Shown in pieces: positions 24,901 to 34,900 of a DNA stretch of 64,000 nt. The DNA is from Trichopria drosophilae (Eukaryota > Arthropoda > Insecta > Hymenoptera > Diapriidae). The notes beneath the pieces were generated by a model. It was given only the letters and a program-made list of their open reading frames with translations. It made no database searches and was not told the origin of the DNA. Made by a program: the position numbers and the translations under genes. The stretch covers positions 136,948,001-137,012,000 of the forward strand of contig CM059584.1 in assembly GCA_030407085.1 (NCBI GenBank), written 5' to 3'. Positions within the stretch are counted from its first letter, which is position 1; every line of letters begins with the position of its first letter.

Positions 24901-27900
24901 TATGTCCAGTGTGGAATAACCGGGGAACTTTGCTGGGCGAAGGTACGTATTTGGGACCGCTGCCGACCCCCGTCGGCAGTTATCGGTACCGTCAGCGTCT
25001 TATCCGCGGTCGGTACGTCGTGGGTCTTATCTCGGATAAAGAGGGGATAAGCCCCTCGTCGTACTCGCTAAGGCACAGACCGCCGAATCTGCTGGTGGTA
25101 CCGATATTGGGGTAGGGGGGACTGGCTCTGGGTGGATGTTGTGTGTGCCTATAGTTCTGTCTTGTACTGTCTGTCTCTGTCCTGTACCTCTCCACCCGAG
25201 AGCCGACCCGCAAACAGACATATTCGTCATTAACGCGGGGGAAAATTTCCTGTCCTTTGTCCTTTGTCCTAGTCCTTTTCCTATTGCTTTAAACTTTAAT
25301 AAAATATAAATATTACTTTTTCAAGTTGAAAGTAAAATAGAAATTTTTTTCGTGCGTACAAATAATGTACAACAAACATTGATATATCTTGTCAGCTGAA
25401 AATAAATGTCGATAAGACTTTTACGATTTTAAGAACTATTGATATTACTTATAGGCTTGCAATTTGTTTCATCTATACCCAATAAACGAGATCGTGTGCA
25501 AAATTTTCAGGTATTTTCTGTTTGCATTTGATTTGTTTTCATTTTGGAATGAACCGTGAGCCAAAAATTTTGACTATGCTATACCCAGGAAATTCTACTG
25601 TATTGTGGCACAGGAATTTTTTGCTGTATTGTGGCACAGGAATTTTTACTGGGCTCTTGATCCGAAATTTTACATGTTACTTTGAAAAAATTCAGCATAG
25701 CAATGTAAATTTGACTTTGCCAACAACATGCACTGCGTTTATGGGACAGCACGGTAAATTTTCAGGACATTTCCGTACAAAAATTCTGGGAATTTTTTCT
25801 CCGTGTACAAGAATTCGATCGAAGGGAGAAAAAATATATTTCAAATTGATTTTTGAACCACCCTAGTATAGATGTACCGACTATGAATGTCCGAGATATT
25901 AATTAAAGATGAAATTATATTATCAATGATTACTACATACAACATATATAGCCTTTCATGTTGCTTAGACAGATAACAAAGTGTTTAGTCGATGTCTAAG
26001 ATAATCAAGAATTTCGGCAACGGTGCCTAGACTATTACGTGTTAGTGTAATATACATGTGTCGTCTATGAATGTACCAGATATTAAGTACAGATGAAATT
26101 ATATTATCAAAGATTACTGCATATAACATATAGCCTTTCATGTTGCTCAGATAGATAACAAGATATTTAGTCGATTTCTAAGATAATGAAGAATTCCCGT
26201 TACGGTGCCCGAACTATTACTTACAGTGTATGCTATTTATAAATATCCTATATATTAAGTATAGCTGGAATAGTATTAACAAGAGTACTGTAGCATGACT
26301 ATTAGGTATTAGTATAATATACATGTACTATCTATGAATGTCCTACATATTAAGTAAAAATTAAATTATATTATCAAATATTACTGCATACAACATAATT
26401 ACTGCAGATAAGGCATAACCGTTGATGTTGCTCAGATCGATAACAAGGATTTTCGAAGATGTCTAAGGTATTTAAAAATTCCCGTAACGATACTTGGACT
26501 ACTACCTATTAGCATTATACACATGTACCGCCAATGAATGTCCTAGATATTTAGTAAAGAGAAAATAATATTATCGAATATTACTGCAGATAACATATAG
26601 CCTTTGATGTTGACCAGATAGATAACGTGGTTTTTCGTCGTTGTCTAAGATATTCATGAATTGCCATTACGGCAGCTGAACTATTACGTATTAGTACAAT
26701 ATATATCTACCATCAATGAATATACTAGATATTAAGTAAAGATTAAATTATATTATCAAAGATTTCTGCATACAACATATAGCCTTTCATGTTGCTCAGA
26801 TGGATAACAAGGTTTTTCGTCAATGTCTATGATATTCATAAATGCCCGTAACGCTACCTGGGCTATTACATATTAGCATAATATACATGTATCGTCAATG
26901 AACGTTCTAGATATTTAGTAAAGATAACATAATATTATCGAATATTACTGCAGATAACATATAGCCTTTAATGTTGACCAGATAGATAACGTGGTTTTTC
27001 GTCGTTGTCTAAGATATTCATGAATTGCCATTACGGCAGCTGAACTATTACATATTGGTACAATATACATGTACCATCTATGAATATACCAGATATTATG
27101 TCAAGTTTAAATTATATTTACAAAAATTAACCCTTTCGCTGTGAAGACCGAAAACTCTAAAGTGGGGACAAAATGTTACGTTGTTTCCGGCCTATTTTAT
27201 TTTTTGTAAATATGGATATTTATGTTTTTGAAGACGCTGATTACGATTTTGGAGTCAATTTTCAATCATTCAAAATGGCGGATCCAATATGGATATTTTT
27301 TTCAAAGTCAAACAGCTATAGTGAATTTTCTGTTTAAAGTTTTATAAATTTGTCCTCAAATGCGGATTCAGCGATTCAACATACCCAATAAAACCTAACT
27401 CTGGTGTATATCTGTTTCTTTATTCGCTGTTTTTTCAATCTTTTACAACTATACCTGTATACATGAAGCTCACAGCGAAAGGGTTAATGCAGATAAGATA
27501 TATCCTTTGATGTCACTGAGATAGATACAAAGGTTTTTCGTCGATGTCTAAGATATTCCAGAATTCCTGTAATGGTACCTGGACTAATATGTATTAGTAT
27601 AATATACATGTACCGTCTATAAATGTTCCAGATATTAAGTAAAGATGAAATTATATTATCAAAGATTACTGCATAGAACATATAGCCTTTTATGTTGCTC
27701 AGATAGATAACAAGGTATTTAGTCCATGTCTAAGATAATCAAGAATTCCCGTTACGGTGCCCGAACTATTACTTACAATGTATGCTATTTATAAATATCC
27801 TATATATTAAGTATAGCTGGAATTGTATTAATAAGAGTACTATATAGGAATAAGCTATTATAATGTATAATCCCTGATATCTTCGCTTTCCGAGATCTCT

Positions 27901-30877
27901 AATAAAACCAGTATTATGTCTTCACTATTAGTATATGTATATTATATATTAATATATACTATCTATGAATGTCCTAGATATTAAGTAAGCATCGAATTAC
28001 ATTATTAAATATTATTCTGGAAGTACACTATGATATAACGTATCTTGTATCGCACTGATCAGATATATGTATTACTCATAATTTCTAAGAAAGTGCATAA
28101 GCTATTGGTTTAAGACCGATTATCGTATCCAGTTATTAAACGGCATAAAGTAACATCTATGAACCGCATTAATACCAAATGGTTCTGCTTATCGCGGATC
28201 AAGATGTCTAGAATTTTGTACAGTTCTGAAAATCTATCAGAAACTATCTAAATATATATAACCTTAATGTGTTAATGTTGCACTATCATTTTATTTTGTT
28301 AACTGATTTCCTCGAATGGCAGAGACTTGATTAGAGGTATTGTAAATTTTGGTAGCGAATGCACAATTTTTTGTAAAATGGTAAAGAAGGAATCTGTTGG
28401 ATTGTTTTTAGATTTCCTGCAAAAACATGAGAACCATTAAAATGAAAAGATTCGATGCGATCGAGTTTGTTGGGAAATCGAATATTTTCACTTCAATGGT
28501 CTTCGTTTTATTTGCAAATTTAATAACAATCCAACAGTTTACTTCTTTACCATCTTAAAAAAATGGTGAACTTTCTTATTAAAATTTTCAATACGGCTAA
28601 TGGCGCAGACAAGTTCCTGTAAATAGGGGAAATTAGTTAGAAAAATGAAAACGTTTACATCTGTATATTGGTATTAAGTATATGTATAACCATTTTGATG
28701 TTAATTATTGTTGAATTGTACACATATATTAATGTACCTATAAATATGTATTTCAATGTATCTGATAATTACTAAAGATTACAATTATTGGATTCAATGC
28801 ACAATTGTCTTTTCAGTGAATTGCAACCTGTAATTTAATAATTACATAAATATTCAACCAAAGTAGTTTGTGTTCTTCAAAAGTAATTATGTTGTTTTCT
28901 TAAAGCTTCGACTCGTTCAACAAAATTTTAAAAATAATCGGAGCACAAATCCCTTTATTTTTTAACGTTAAATATTCGTTTTTTCGAGAATTGTCGTGGC
29001 CATTAGATTCGATTGCACGTCATTAATGGGATTATTTCAACCTAAACATTGCCGGAAGCCTGCTTCGGTTCGAGCTTTCCCAAGATTATAAATCGCCTTG
29101 ATTCCTATTATTTAATCGATTTAATGTAATATCTAACTTTCAATCAGGTTTCTGAGCGCATTTTGGTTATCAAACAACACTCTTAAATGGATCTGATGAT
29201 CTCGTTAAGAACTGGGACCAAAATACTTATTTATTTGGGGAGAGATGCATGTAGTTTAATCAACTCATACCTAACTAGCAGATGGTAGGCTGTGTAAATG
29301 ACTGTTGGGGACTTGGAATTAACATCTTCCCGAAAAGAAAGTTCAACTTGTGGTGTTTCTCAGGGAGCAATATTAAGCTGTTTATTGTTTATTACTTTTA
29401 CCACTGAGTGTTGTAATGGTAATTACAATTTTAGTATAAGAAATCTGCATCTCGCTATATGTCAATTCAAACTGAATCTTATTAACGTAGAAAGCAGGGG
29501 TGACAATAATGTCCATTTATTAACAAACCCCAGCAAATCTAAAATATTATTTTTATAAGAACAATAATTCTGTTGTCTTCAACAATATGATTCATAATGA
29601 AAAATAAATGCTTAGAAATGTTTTAAAACACTTTTCCCCAATTTGATATCCCTGGGAACAACTGCCGTAAAGTTTATCGATTTAATATTATACCGCGTGC
29701 ACAGGGACCTGTTGATTCAAACACGTGGTTTGGAATCCCCCACTTTGATAAGCACTTTTGAAAACTCCATGTAAGTCTGCGTAAAATGATTGACCAAACT
29801 ACGATGAACTGATATTGATAATAAAAAAAGTAATAGATGACAAATTTCAGGTGTTTTTAATCAAAAGCTATTTCGGGAGATTATACATGCGTCTTTAATG
29901 TTTTAGGTTGCTTTGAGTGTTGTACACAAACATATTTAAGAATAATTTTTTTATGATTATTTTATGGAATTTTATTTATGGATCAATATGAAAACTAGAA
30001 TTTTTCATGAAATGTCGAGCGAAGGGAGCGAGCACCATGCCAACACTAGTTTTTTTTTTAGATTTTTAGAATCTTCCGTATCAAATATAAAAAAAAACAT
30101 TTGGTCAAAAACTTGACTGCCGTTTTTTAAAAGTTTTTGGACTTAAGAAAAAAAGAGAGTCATGTACCACTGACCTAAGATTTTTAAAATGTTTAGATTC
30201 AAGTATCTATGTAGTATTTAGAGATATCTTGTACTAATTGGCCAACATCGAAGTGGATTCATAATTTTGGAAATACTTTTTGTGTATTCAAAGGCATATT
30301 ACTTAAGTTAACATTTTAAAAAATCGTCTGAAGTACCTTGGTAATCGAAAGTTTTTGTCACCTAATAAAAATCGAGTAGGTATATGGAACTACTGACTTG
30401 TACGGATGCTTCATATACGGTAGTAATTGAAGAGTAAAAATCCACTTGAAAATTATGAGGCTTAGATTTTTATGGACGCTGATTACAACTCTGTTACCAT
30501 TCAGAAATTCAAAATTATCTGTACATAAAATGTTTTTGGGGAGGATCGATTTATTTGACTGTTGAAGGAACATGAAAGCTAACGTTAGACTGTGTTTATA
30601 TCACATTATGTGATATTTTCATCAAATTGTCAATTAGAAGCATCAGTGGCCACTATTTTGAGAATATCTACATATAATATTTTGTTTAAAACTAATGCAA
30701 TTCTTCCAATATTTTCAGAGCATTGTGATAAGCGACGCCATTTACGAATCAGGATGGATAGATGTCCATCGAGCCGTAAGAAAAGACTACATCTTAACAA
30801 TGACACGCGCTTATCGTAGACCCATAAGTCTGTCCGTAATTAAAATAATTAGATTAAATATTGATTCGATGGTTGCA
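9479..30877 (+). CDS. Odorant receptor (insect 7TM Or family), terminal exon not found
   Basis: Ligand-binding subunit of the insect odorant-gated ion channel, expected in the dendritic membrane of olfactory neurons together with Orco. I joined four exons: 9479-9933, 11549-11950, 13120-13321 and 30719-30877. Every junction has GT-AG signals and compatible phase (2/1, 2/1, 0/0). The joined frame gives 406 residues. The start is a real ATG at 9479. Family marks are several hydrophobic segments and a C-terminal block with YESGW, then R-RP---S--K---L-IDSM, which matches the conserved Or C-terminus. A final exon of roughly 10-20 residues is expected after the donor at 30878 and is not identified. 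Intron 3 is about 17.4 kb, most of it repeats. The family call is strong; the subfamily is unknown. Confidence 0.85.
9934..11548 (+). other. Odorant receptor intron 1
   Basis: Starts gtaagttt and ends aattgcag. It is AT-rich and I see no nested gene or element with recognisable ends. Confidence 0.6.
11549..11950 (+). CDS. Odorant receptor exon 2
   Basis: Opens with G, completing Lys, then NIHVVYVTTLGF. It carries two hydrophobic segments (around 11590 and 11740-11800) and the long intracellular stretch with LQCRILSYRI and the acidic DDFIDENPTDD. It ends ATT GG before GTAAGT. Confidence 0.85.
11979..12290. mobile_element. TA-flanked MITE in receptor intron 2
   Basis: Inverted ends CAGTGGTGCCCTCC and GGGGGAAACTACTG are imperfect mirrors, with TA outside each (11977-11978 and 12291-12292). 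Internal sequence repeats caaatattggg several times. About 312 bp, no coding capacity; likely a non-autonomous Tc1/mariner or pogo-type element. Confidence 0.55.
12293..13119. other. Rest of receptor intron 2
   Basis: AT-rich intron sequence ending ...atataatag. No further features supported. Confidence 0.5.
13120..13321 (+). CDS. Odorant receptor exon 3
   Basis: Begins with T, completing Gly, then FAEKLNKAF, a typical position just before a membrane segment of the Or family (here MIWFAVMVILPGPCLIL). A nearer tttgcag acceptor would break phase, so I chose the ataatag acceptor. It ends ACA GAT CAG at donor GTATGT. A second hydrophobic run ends in YWCGSDITDQ, matching the usual Y-W-G-E-T-- signature. 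Confidence 0.85.
15411..16362. mobile_element. TTAA-flanked non-autonomous element (piggyBac-like)
   Basis: Inverted ends CCTCTTGCGTAAG and TGCGCAGGAGG lie between TTAA at 15407-15410 and TTAA at 16363-16366. TTAA target sites are the hallmark of piggyBac-type insertion. It has no transposase; inside is a tandem module described separately. Confidence 0.5.
15790..16075 (+). repeat. Tandem ~115-127-bp module with GGATCCGCCATTTTG
   Basis: The words cagcgacc (15805, 15921, 16041) and attggatccgccattttg (15865, 15992) recur with spacings of 116-127 bp, with aacc...aagtttca... between them. This gives about two and a half tandem copies inside the TTAA element. Related single copies occur near 27280, 49505, 50610, 52940 and 56030. 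Confidence 0.65.
17251..17910 (+). CDS. LINE ORF1-like protein, isolated
   Basis: Starts at ATG 17251 (MSHQAVFG; the frame is open further upstream) and runs 219 codons to TAA. The N-terminal half is polar and helical (EFNYLKSMINDLQKHNED, LEMMFKIIAELYEQKERA), consistent with a coiled coil. The second half reads like the RNA-binding region of non-LTR retrotransposon ORF1 proteins: HNFFIYSIPE, then FSRVGNLS, then CRPLKVHLKDERQVQAIL. In-frame sequence resumes after the stop (TGTGETDFELEYF, then GPYVVK), as the family C-terminus would, up to TAA at 18034-18036. No reverse transcriptase follows. It lies in an odorant receptor intron. Most likely a dead retroelement fragment; domestication is possible but unsupported. 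Confidence 0.55.
   Translation: MSHQAVFGLGQLYINETVISWIKDEFNYLKSMINDLQKHNEDFTFGLLHDLPIKLQTIEDRTSKIHETLFSKSKRVSSEPEQLKEVTLEMMFKIIAELYEQKERAHNFFIYSIPELSSDNLGDSATHDLKIIHAIFNYYLVSCSDPITFSRVGNLSDSYNCRPLKVHLKDERQVQAILKAAGQSKPPFLPEILAGINFSIGPDRQLQDWEIKLAKKILQ
18300..19121 (+). repeat. Satellite array, left block
   Basis: Degenerate tandem copies with the word ctatgaatgtcctagatatt near 18371, 18541, 18733 and 18956, followed each time by gataacgtatag..., ...gatagat, and attagtataatatacatgtacc. Spacing is 170-223 bp here because copies are diverged and have indels. It continues at 25874 after a transposon insertion. Confidence 0.75.
20700..24839. mobile_element. Second hAT-like element, nested in the SINE
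   Basis: Ends CAGGGTAGGGAAACGG and CCGTTTCAGTACCCTG are inverted copies. The flanking 8-bp duplication GCCCGAAC is perfect (20692-20699 and 24840-24847). Subterminal palindromic words around ctacgcagactg occur at about 20762 and 24769. It is 4.1 kb, has no recognisable transposase, and carries a LINE fragment at 21430-23045. Confidence 0.8.
21430..23045 (-). pseudogene. Truncated LINE: ORF1 zinc-knuckle end plus endonuclease
   Basis: On the minus strand, 23040-22750 encodes the end of a Gag-like ORF1. It has CCHC knuckles (CFKCNKYGHSA, stop, KC; then CAYCADTHATKDC and a further Cys pair) and ends just before ORF2. ORF2 starts at 22736 and shows an endonuclease/exonuclease/phosphatase domain: HLNIRSLHSNFEKL, then TGDINIDIL, then CIDHIF and, after a frameshift near 22070, TDHYPVLT. 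Another frameshift near 21740 leads into the linker (KNPKRLWETMNDVVG) to about 21430. The reverse transcriptase is missing. Jockey/CR1/I-like by layout. Inactive. Confidence 0.8.
25874..28260 (+). repeat. Satellite array, right block (~183-bp monomer)
   Basis: Copies begin near 25883, 26067, 26331, 26533, 26715, 26899, 27081, 27617 and 27962. Clean spacings are 182-184 bp. A monomer carries tgaatgtcctagatattaag, then attatcaaagattactgca, agcctttgatgttgctcaga and tgtctaagatattcaagaa. Adjacent pairs repeat as ~366-bp dimers (26533-26715 against 26899-27081). A longer block near 26080-26280 recurs near 27640-27850. A TTAA element interrupts the array at 27131-27483. Confidence 0.85.
27131..27483. 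mobile_element. TTAA-flanked MITE (piggyBac-like) in the satellite
   Basis: Perfect inverted ends CCCTTTCGCTGTGA and TCACAGCGAAAGGG are bounded by TTAA at 27127-27130 and 27484-27487, and the satellite resumes right after. 353 bp, non-coding. The interior contains caaaatggcggatccaata, a reverse copy of the module found at 15790-16075. Confidence 0.8.
29100..29560 (+). pseudogene. LINE reverse transcriptase remnant
   Basis: Conceptual translation gives QSGF-AHFGYQTTLLNG, then SYLTSRW, then CGVSQGAILSCLLF, which match the fingers/palm motifs QSGF, Y--R and GVPQGS-L-P-LF of non-LTR reverse transcriptases. Stops and frameshifts separate the blocks and the YADD box is not seen. An old fragment in the receptor intron. 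Confidence 0.6.
29561..30718. other. Last part of receptor intron 3
   Basis: AT-rich. A possible faint LINE continuation lies to about 29760; otherwise nothing I can support. Confidence 0.35.
30719..30877 (+). CDS. Odorant receptor exon 4 (conserved C-terminal block)
   Basis: Starts in phase 0 with SIVISDAIYESGW, the Or signature that follows the preceding W-G---T-- segment. It continues with AYRRPISLSVIKIIRLNIDSM and ends GTT GCA at donor GTAAGT. The frame stays open for 26 codons past the donor, but the splice signal and family structure favour splicing to a further short exon. Confidence 0.85.
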
Positions 30878-31940
30878 GTAAGTATCAACATAAATATTTT
30901 CAGCTCGTTAATGTTCTTCTGCATTAATAATATGTTGCGTGTGAGAGTTGATTAAGTGGCATGTACATAATTAAATCTTTCAGTAAACTAAATTTAAAAG
31001 ATTTGTTTAATTTCGTGTTCTTCTCTTTCCAACCAAGTTTCCATATGATTGCATCTTCTACAAGCTGCAGATTTATGATCGTTACATGTATTGTACATTG
31101 TAAACGTGTCAGAAGAGAAATTAAATTGTAACAATTGTATGTATGTAACCTTATTAAACACATCGAAAAACCTGAAGAAATACAACTTTGAAGGTAAGTT
31201 GAATCATTTCATTACTATTTTAAAATTTAATTTTTTTTTTTTGCAACTTGATTACTTGCTTGCGACACTCATTATAGTTATAGATAAATAACAGTACGTT
31301 ATATGAACCACACGTAGAGAGGCCGCCAAATCTTTCGAAGTAGATAATCATACACAGTAGGTTGTACACGTTTTTATATTTCGCGGCCTAGGCCGTACAT
31401 TTAGTATTTTGTTATCTCTATACAAAAATACTATATATATATATATAAAACTGCGCCTCTAAAATGTTAGTGAAGTACAAGGCGGGTACGAAATCGTGAA
31501 AAATGAGGAGCGTTGAATATGATTTACCGTCCTGTAAAGGTTTTTGTACATAAGTGACAAAAGAGTATTTATTGGATAAAAAGTTATTTTAATTTTACAA
31601 GGAAAGTAACAACTGAACGGAACATTGTAATTTAGTGCTCAAGTCGTTACTATGTAATTATAACTGACTAATGTCGGAATTTAAGGAAATACTAAAAATA
31701 TTCTGGAAGTTTATAGTAGGAAGAAACTAGTAAAATACCAACTGCTCGAATAATAATCGTTATTTTATTTTCGATAGATCGGACTTCTTTAAAAACATTT
31801 GGACTCATTTCAAAGGTTTTCATAACTGAAATTCAGAATTCAAAGTTCAACTTTTATTAACAACAATAATAACAGCAAATTAAAAAGAATACGGCAATAA
31901 TAAATATGGTTAAATATTTAATTATCAGCAACGTCATGTC
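30878..31940. other. Space between the receptor and the TIL inhibitor
   Basis: The last receptor exon and its 3' end should lie here. Several acceptor-like sites exist (for example tcttctacaag near 31062 and tttcgatag near 31778), but none opens onto a convincing Or tail. A short (TA)n run is at about 31430. Confidence 0.3.
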
Positions 31941-31946
31941 TTTATT
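31941..31946 (-). promoter_or_regulatory. Poly(A) signal AATAAA of the TIL inhibitor gene
   Basis: AATAAA on the minus strand, about 50 bases past the stop codon at 31995. Confidence 0.5.
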
Positions 31947-31994
31947 TCAATTTCACATTATAGGCAGCAAATGTATATTGAAGTAATCTGTAAA

Positions 31995-34900
31995 TTATCT
32001 ATCTTCTGGACAATCTTCAACCGGTATGCACCTGTCGTTGGAATCCCTTATGTATCCTTTTACACACTCGCAAGCATCAATTTTGCAAGACTGAAAAATT
32101 AAACATATTGTCTAGTTAATTACCTAATAAATATGTTCGAAAATATATTTCCTTTTTAATAACACTTAATTATTTTTGTTCAATATGGAAAAATGTTCAT
32201 AACATAGAATGACAATTTTTCAAAACAATTTATACATAAATTATTACGTCTTTTGTCATTTTTGTACACATATATTCAAAAGTTCAACAAAAGAATAAGA
32301 CGAAAAGAATATATTAATTAAACATGAATTACTTATGTTGAAACGCTAGATGGCGATCAAATCCGCAACTAAAATTTTACTAGTTTTGGTAAATACAGAT
32401 TTCAGCAGTGAATGTCGGTTGTTATGAAGAAAAATTACAAACCAACAATTATAATATTGCTTTTCTTCGTGAGAAATTTCATAGCAAACTTTCACTTACT
32501 GTATGACATTCATTGTGTATGTAATTTATTTTTATAATTTCGTTAAATGTAATACGAATTCATTTTTTGTTTAGGATGCCACCTAACGCCCCAGTGCTTT
32601 TTTAATAATAATTCAATCGCAATGGAATCTTTCATTCCTATTTTGTTGTAATTGTCCCACTTTGTTATCTCGCGATATCTCGCGAATGGCAAAGTTGGTT
32701 TAAAATCAACCACTTTTCCGTTGGCCTAACTTAATATTTTATTAGTTTTTGAAGTGGATTCATACTAGATATAGGAAGGTCGAACGAAAAAAGCTGAAAA
32801 ATACGTTTTTACTATTTTTATCAAAAATACAAATCGTACAAAGAAATGCTTCCAACAACACAGATAGAGCATAAAATTCTCTACAAAAAAGAATATATAA
32901 AATATTACATTCTATCATTAATTCGCCCATTCCAAGAAGAAAGTCTTCCCATTTAATTTAATAAATAGTCTGACATTTTCTGGAGATTAAAGTTTTGAAA
33001 ATTATTATTTGCATTTTTTTCTCTACTCCATTAAATCGCTCGGTCTACCAAACCTTGTCCAATCGACGAGTACATGCGCCAAAGGCCGCAGAGTCGAAGC
33101 CAACTATAGTTTGTAAATACAATATGTTTAATAATAACAACGCGAATACAGGACGCCGGTTATAATAGCAATCCCAAAGCAACTTGACTCTATGTAAGAA
33201 ACAAAACATCGGCATTCTTCTGGGAAAAACCATGGTAGGATAAGAGAGGTATTGCAAGACGCATGCTGGAGAAGGGGAAAGACCAATATAGATCAATGCT
33301 GATTGGTTACTTCTATACCTCTCTTATTATAACATGTTCCCACCCTGCCTCAGCCGATCAATTTCAGCGTCGATTGGTTGCTTTTGCGCAACCACAAAGT
33401 TGATATACCTTTCTTCCTATACCATGGGAAAAACAACGTTTGTTAACTGCCTTTGGATATACTTCTTTGTTAAAGTCGTTAACAATAGCAAAACATTTTT
33501 TTGTATCCATTTGTTGTATTTTTTAATATTATTATAGTTTTCAAGAAAAAAATGTTCAATCATGCTAATAGTTTTGTGCTGGTCTTTTAAAAAGAAGTCT
33601 TTAATGAAGGAGTGTAAAATTATGCTCAAAAAATATTGTTGGTACAAATCTAAAAGTTATGGATGTGTATAACCCACGGTATTAACTTCGTTGCTCTCAC
33701 TGTATATAGTATATTTTCTCTAATCTTTTCATCTTAATGGTTCTAACTTTATCTGAGAAACAATCCTACAAATGTCTGTCCACTCTTATTATCTTATTTT
33801 ATCATATGTTATTGTTAAGTAAGTATACTGTCCGTTCAAAAAATCTCATCAATCGCTGATACAAAATTAAACCTGAGATCTGTCGAAGCTATCAAAATAA
33901 ATTTTTTGACTTCTACTCTATCCTGCGATGATTTTTCCTGACGCTTTTAAAATACATAATAAATAAGAAAACGAAATTCGCATATTATTGAAGTCCACTC
34001 CACCCTCCCGCCTGTGCTGTTGAGGCTCGACCCTTCACCTTTGTGTTGTGCTGTGAAATTTAACAGATATTTTAGAAATAAATTATGATAACGAGGGGTT
34101 TTCACGGTGTGAATTATCGAATTTAGTTTCAAGTGAATTTGACTTCAATTAATAATGTTCTAATAAAGGCGTCGTTAAAATTGTATTGCAGAAAAACTTG
34201 TAAACTGTTAAATCGGAATTGTTGATAAAAAATAACATTGCCAATAACAGACACTACTAGAATAGTATATTAAGTATCTAGGGCGGAAATAAAGTCATTG
34301 CAGCGTGGATGATGAGGGGATCGAGGGGGTAAAAACTGCTAATCGCTGAAGATCAAAGAAAAAGCATAGCGGGCAACAAGAACTGCTCGATAACACCCTT
34401 ACGACTACTTTACCGGCACGGAAAGTTATTATCAATTCATTTGCGATGTATTTTTCTTTTTTTATTTCTATTGAAATGCAGATCTTAATTGTTTTAATAA
34501 TATTTAATTTTACTTCACGAAAAGTTTGCATGTTTAGGTTAGCTACAGTCTTTTTTTTCATTGCTTTAGTTTTTGTTAACATTGTAATTTTTTATCGCTT
34601 TTTTGGGTCCTTTTGTCATATAACCCTTTCTTTCTTTATACTTTTAAATGAAATAATTACAAAAATTTGCCGTCAGACTTCCAATAACATTTTTCCATAG
34701 ATTCATAACACCACCGGCATGGTTGTTTTGTTTTATTTTCTTACCTGGAATCATCCAGCAGTACGTCCTATGGACGAACATACTTCATCCATGTTACATC
34801 CATTACTTGAGAATGAAAAATGGACGTAAAGCGAACGTCTACCGTACTTATATCTGCGGACATCCTATGTACGTACATTTCTGGACGCTCACTGTATGTC

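Larger units (their letters stand above)
20648..25269 (+). mobile_element. tRNA-derived SINE, split by a hAT-like insertion
   Basis: Head 20648-20699 and body 24848-25269 join at a perfect 8-bp duplication. The joined head has an A-box-like ATGGTCGTGCGGGCTAAGG and a B box GAGTTCGAATCC (about 24870), resembling a Leu/Ser-type tRNA. The tail is (cctttgt)n. A 12-bp duplication TAGTCCTTTTCC flanks the whole (20636-20647 and 25270-25281). The restored SINE is about 474 bp. It lies within the 19130-25865 element. Confidence 0.75.
19130..25865. mobile_element. hAT-like element inserted in the satellite
   Basis: Terminal inverted repeats of about 57 bp start TAGGGTGGTTCAAAAGTC and end TTTGAACCACCCTA, and include the shared inner word gaattcgatcgaaggg. 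The flanks are GTATACAT (19122-19129) and GTATAGAT (25866-25873), an 8-bp target duplication with one mismatch. Removing one copy restores the satellite text ...atacatgtaccgactatg. Eight-bp duplications and YAGGG-type ends fit hAT elements. About 6.7 kb, much of it later insertions; no transposase recognised. An internal inverted repeat pairs about 19630-19740 with 20165-20270. Confidence 0.75.
13322..30718 (+). other. Odorant receptor intron 3, repeat-filled
   Basis: About 17.4 kb from GTATGTTA to the acceptor ttccaatattttcag. Phases on both sides are 0 and the protein continues sensibly across it (DITDQ to SIVISDAIYESGW). It holds TTAA elements, an isolated retroelement ORF, a ~183-bp satellite, nested hAT-like insertions, a SINE and LINE fragments. 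Other stretches, for example 13.5-15.4 and 28.3-29.1 kb, show nothing I can name. Confidence 0.7.

Noticed and set aside
24909..25230. Overlapping frames in GC-rich sequence
   Set aside because: They lie in the SINE body, which has a tRNA-like promoter and target duplication and is non-coding.
25874..28260. CRISPR-like regularly spaced repeats
   Set aside because: Repeats are contiguous ~183-bp monomers with no unique spacers, in a eukaryotic genome; this is satellite DNA.
30878..30955. Reading exon 4 of the receptor through to a TGA/TAA instead of splicing
   Set aside because: The donor GCA|GTAAGT is strong and the Or family normally has a further exon; the read-through tail does not resemble the family C-terminus. 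Not fully excluded.
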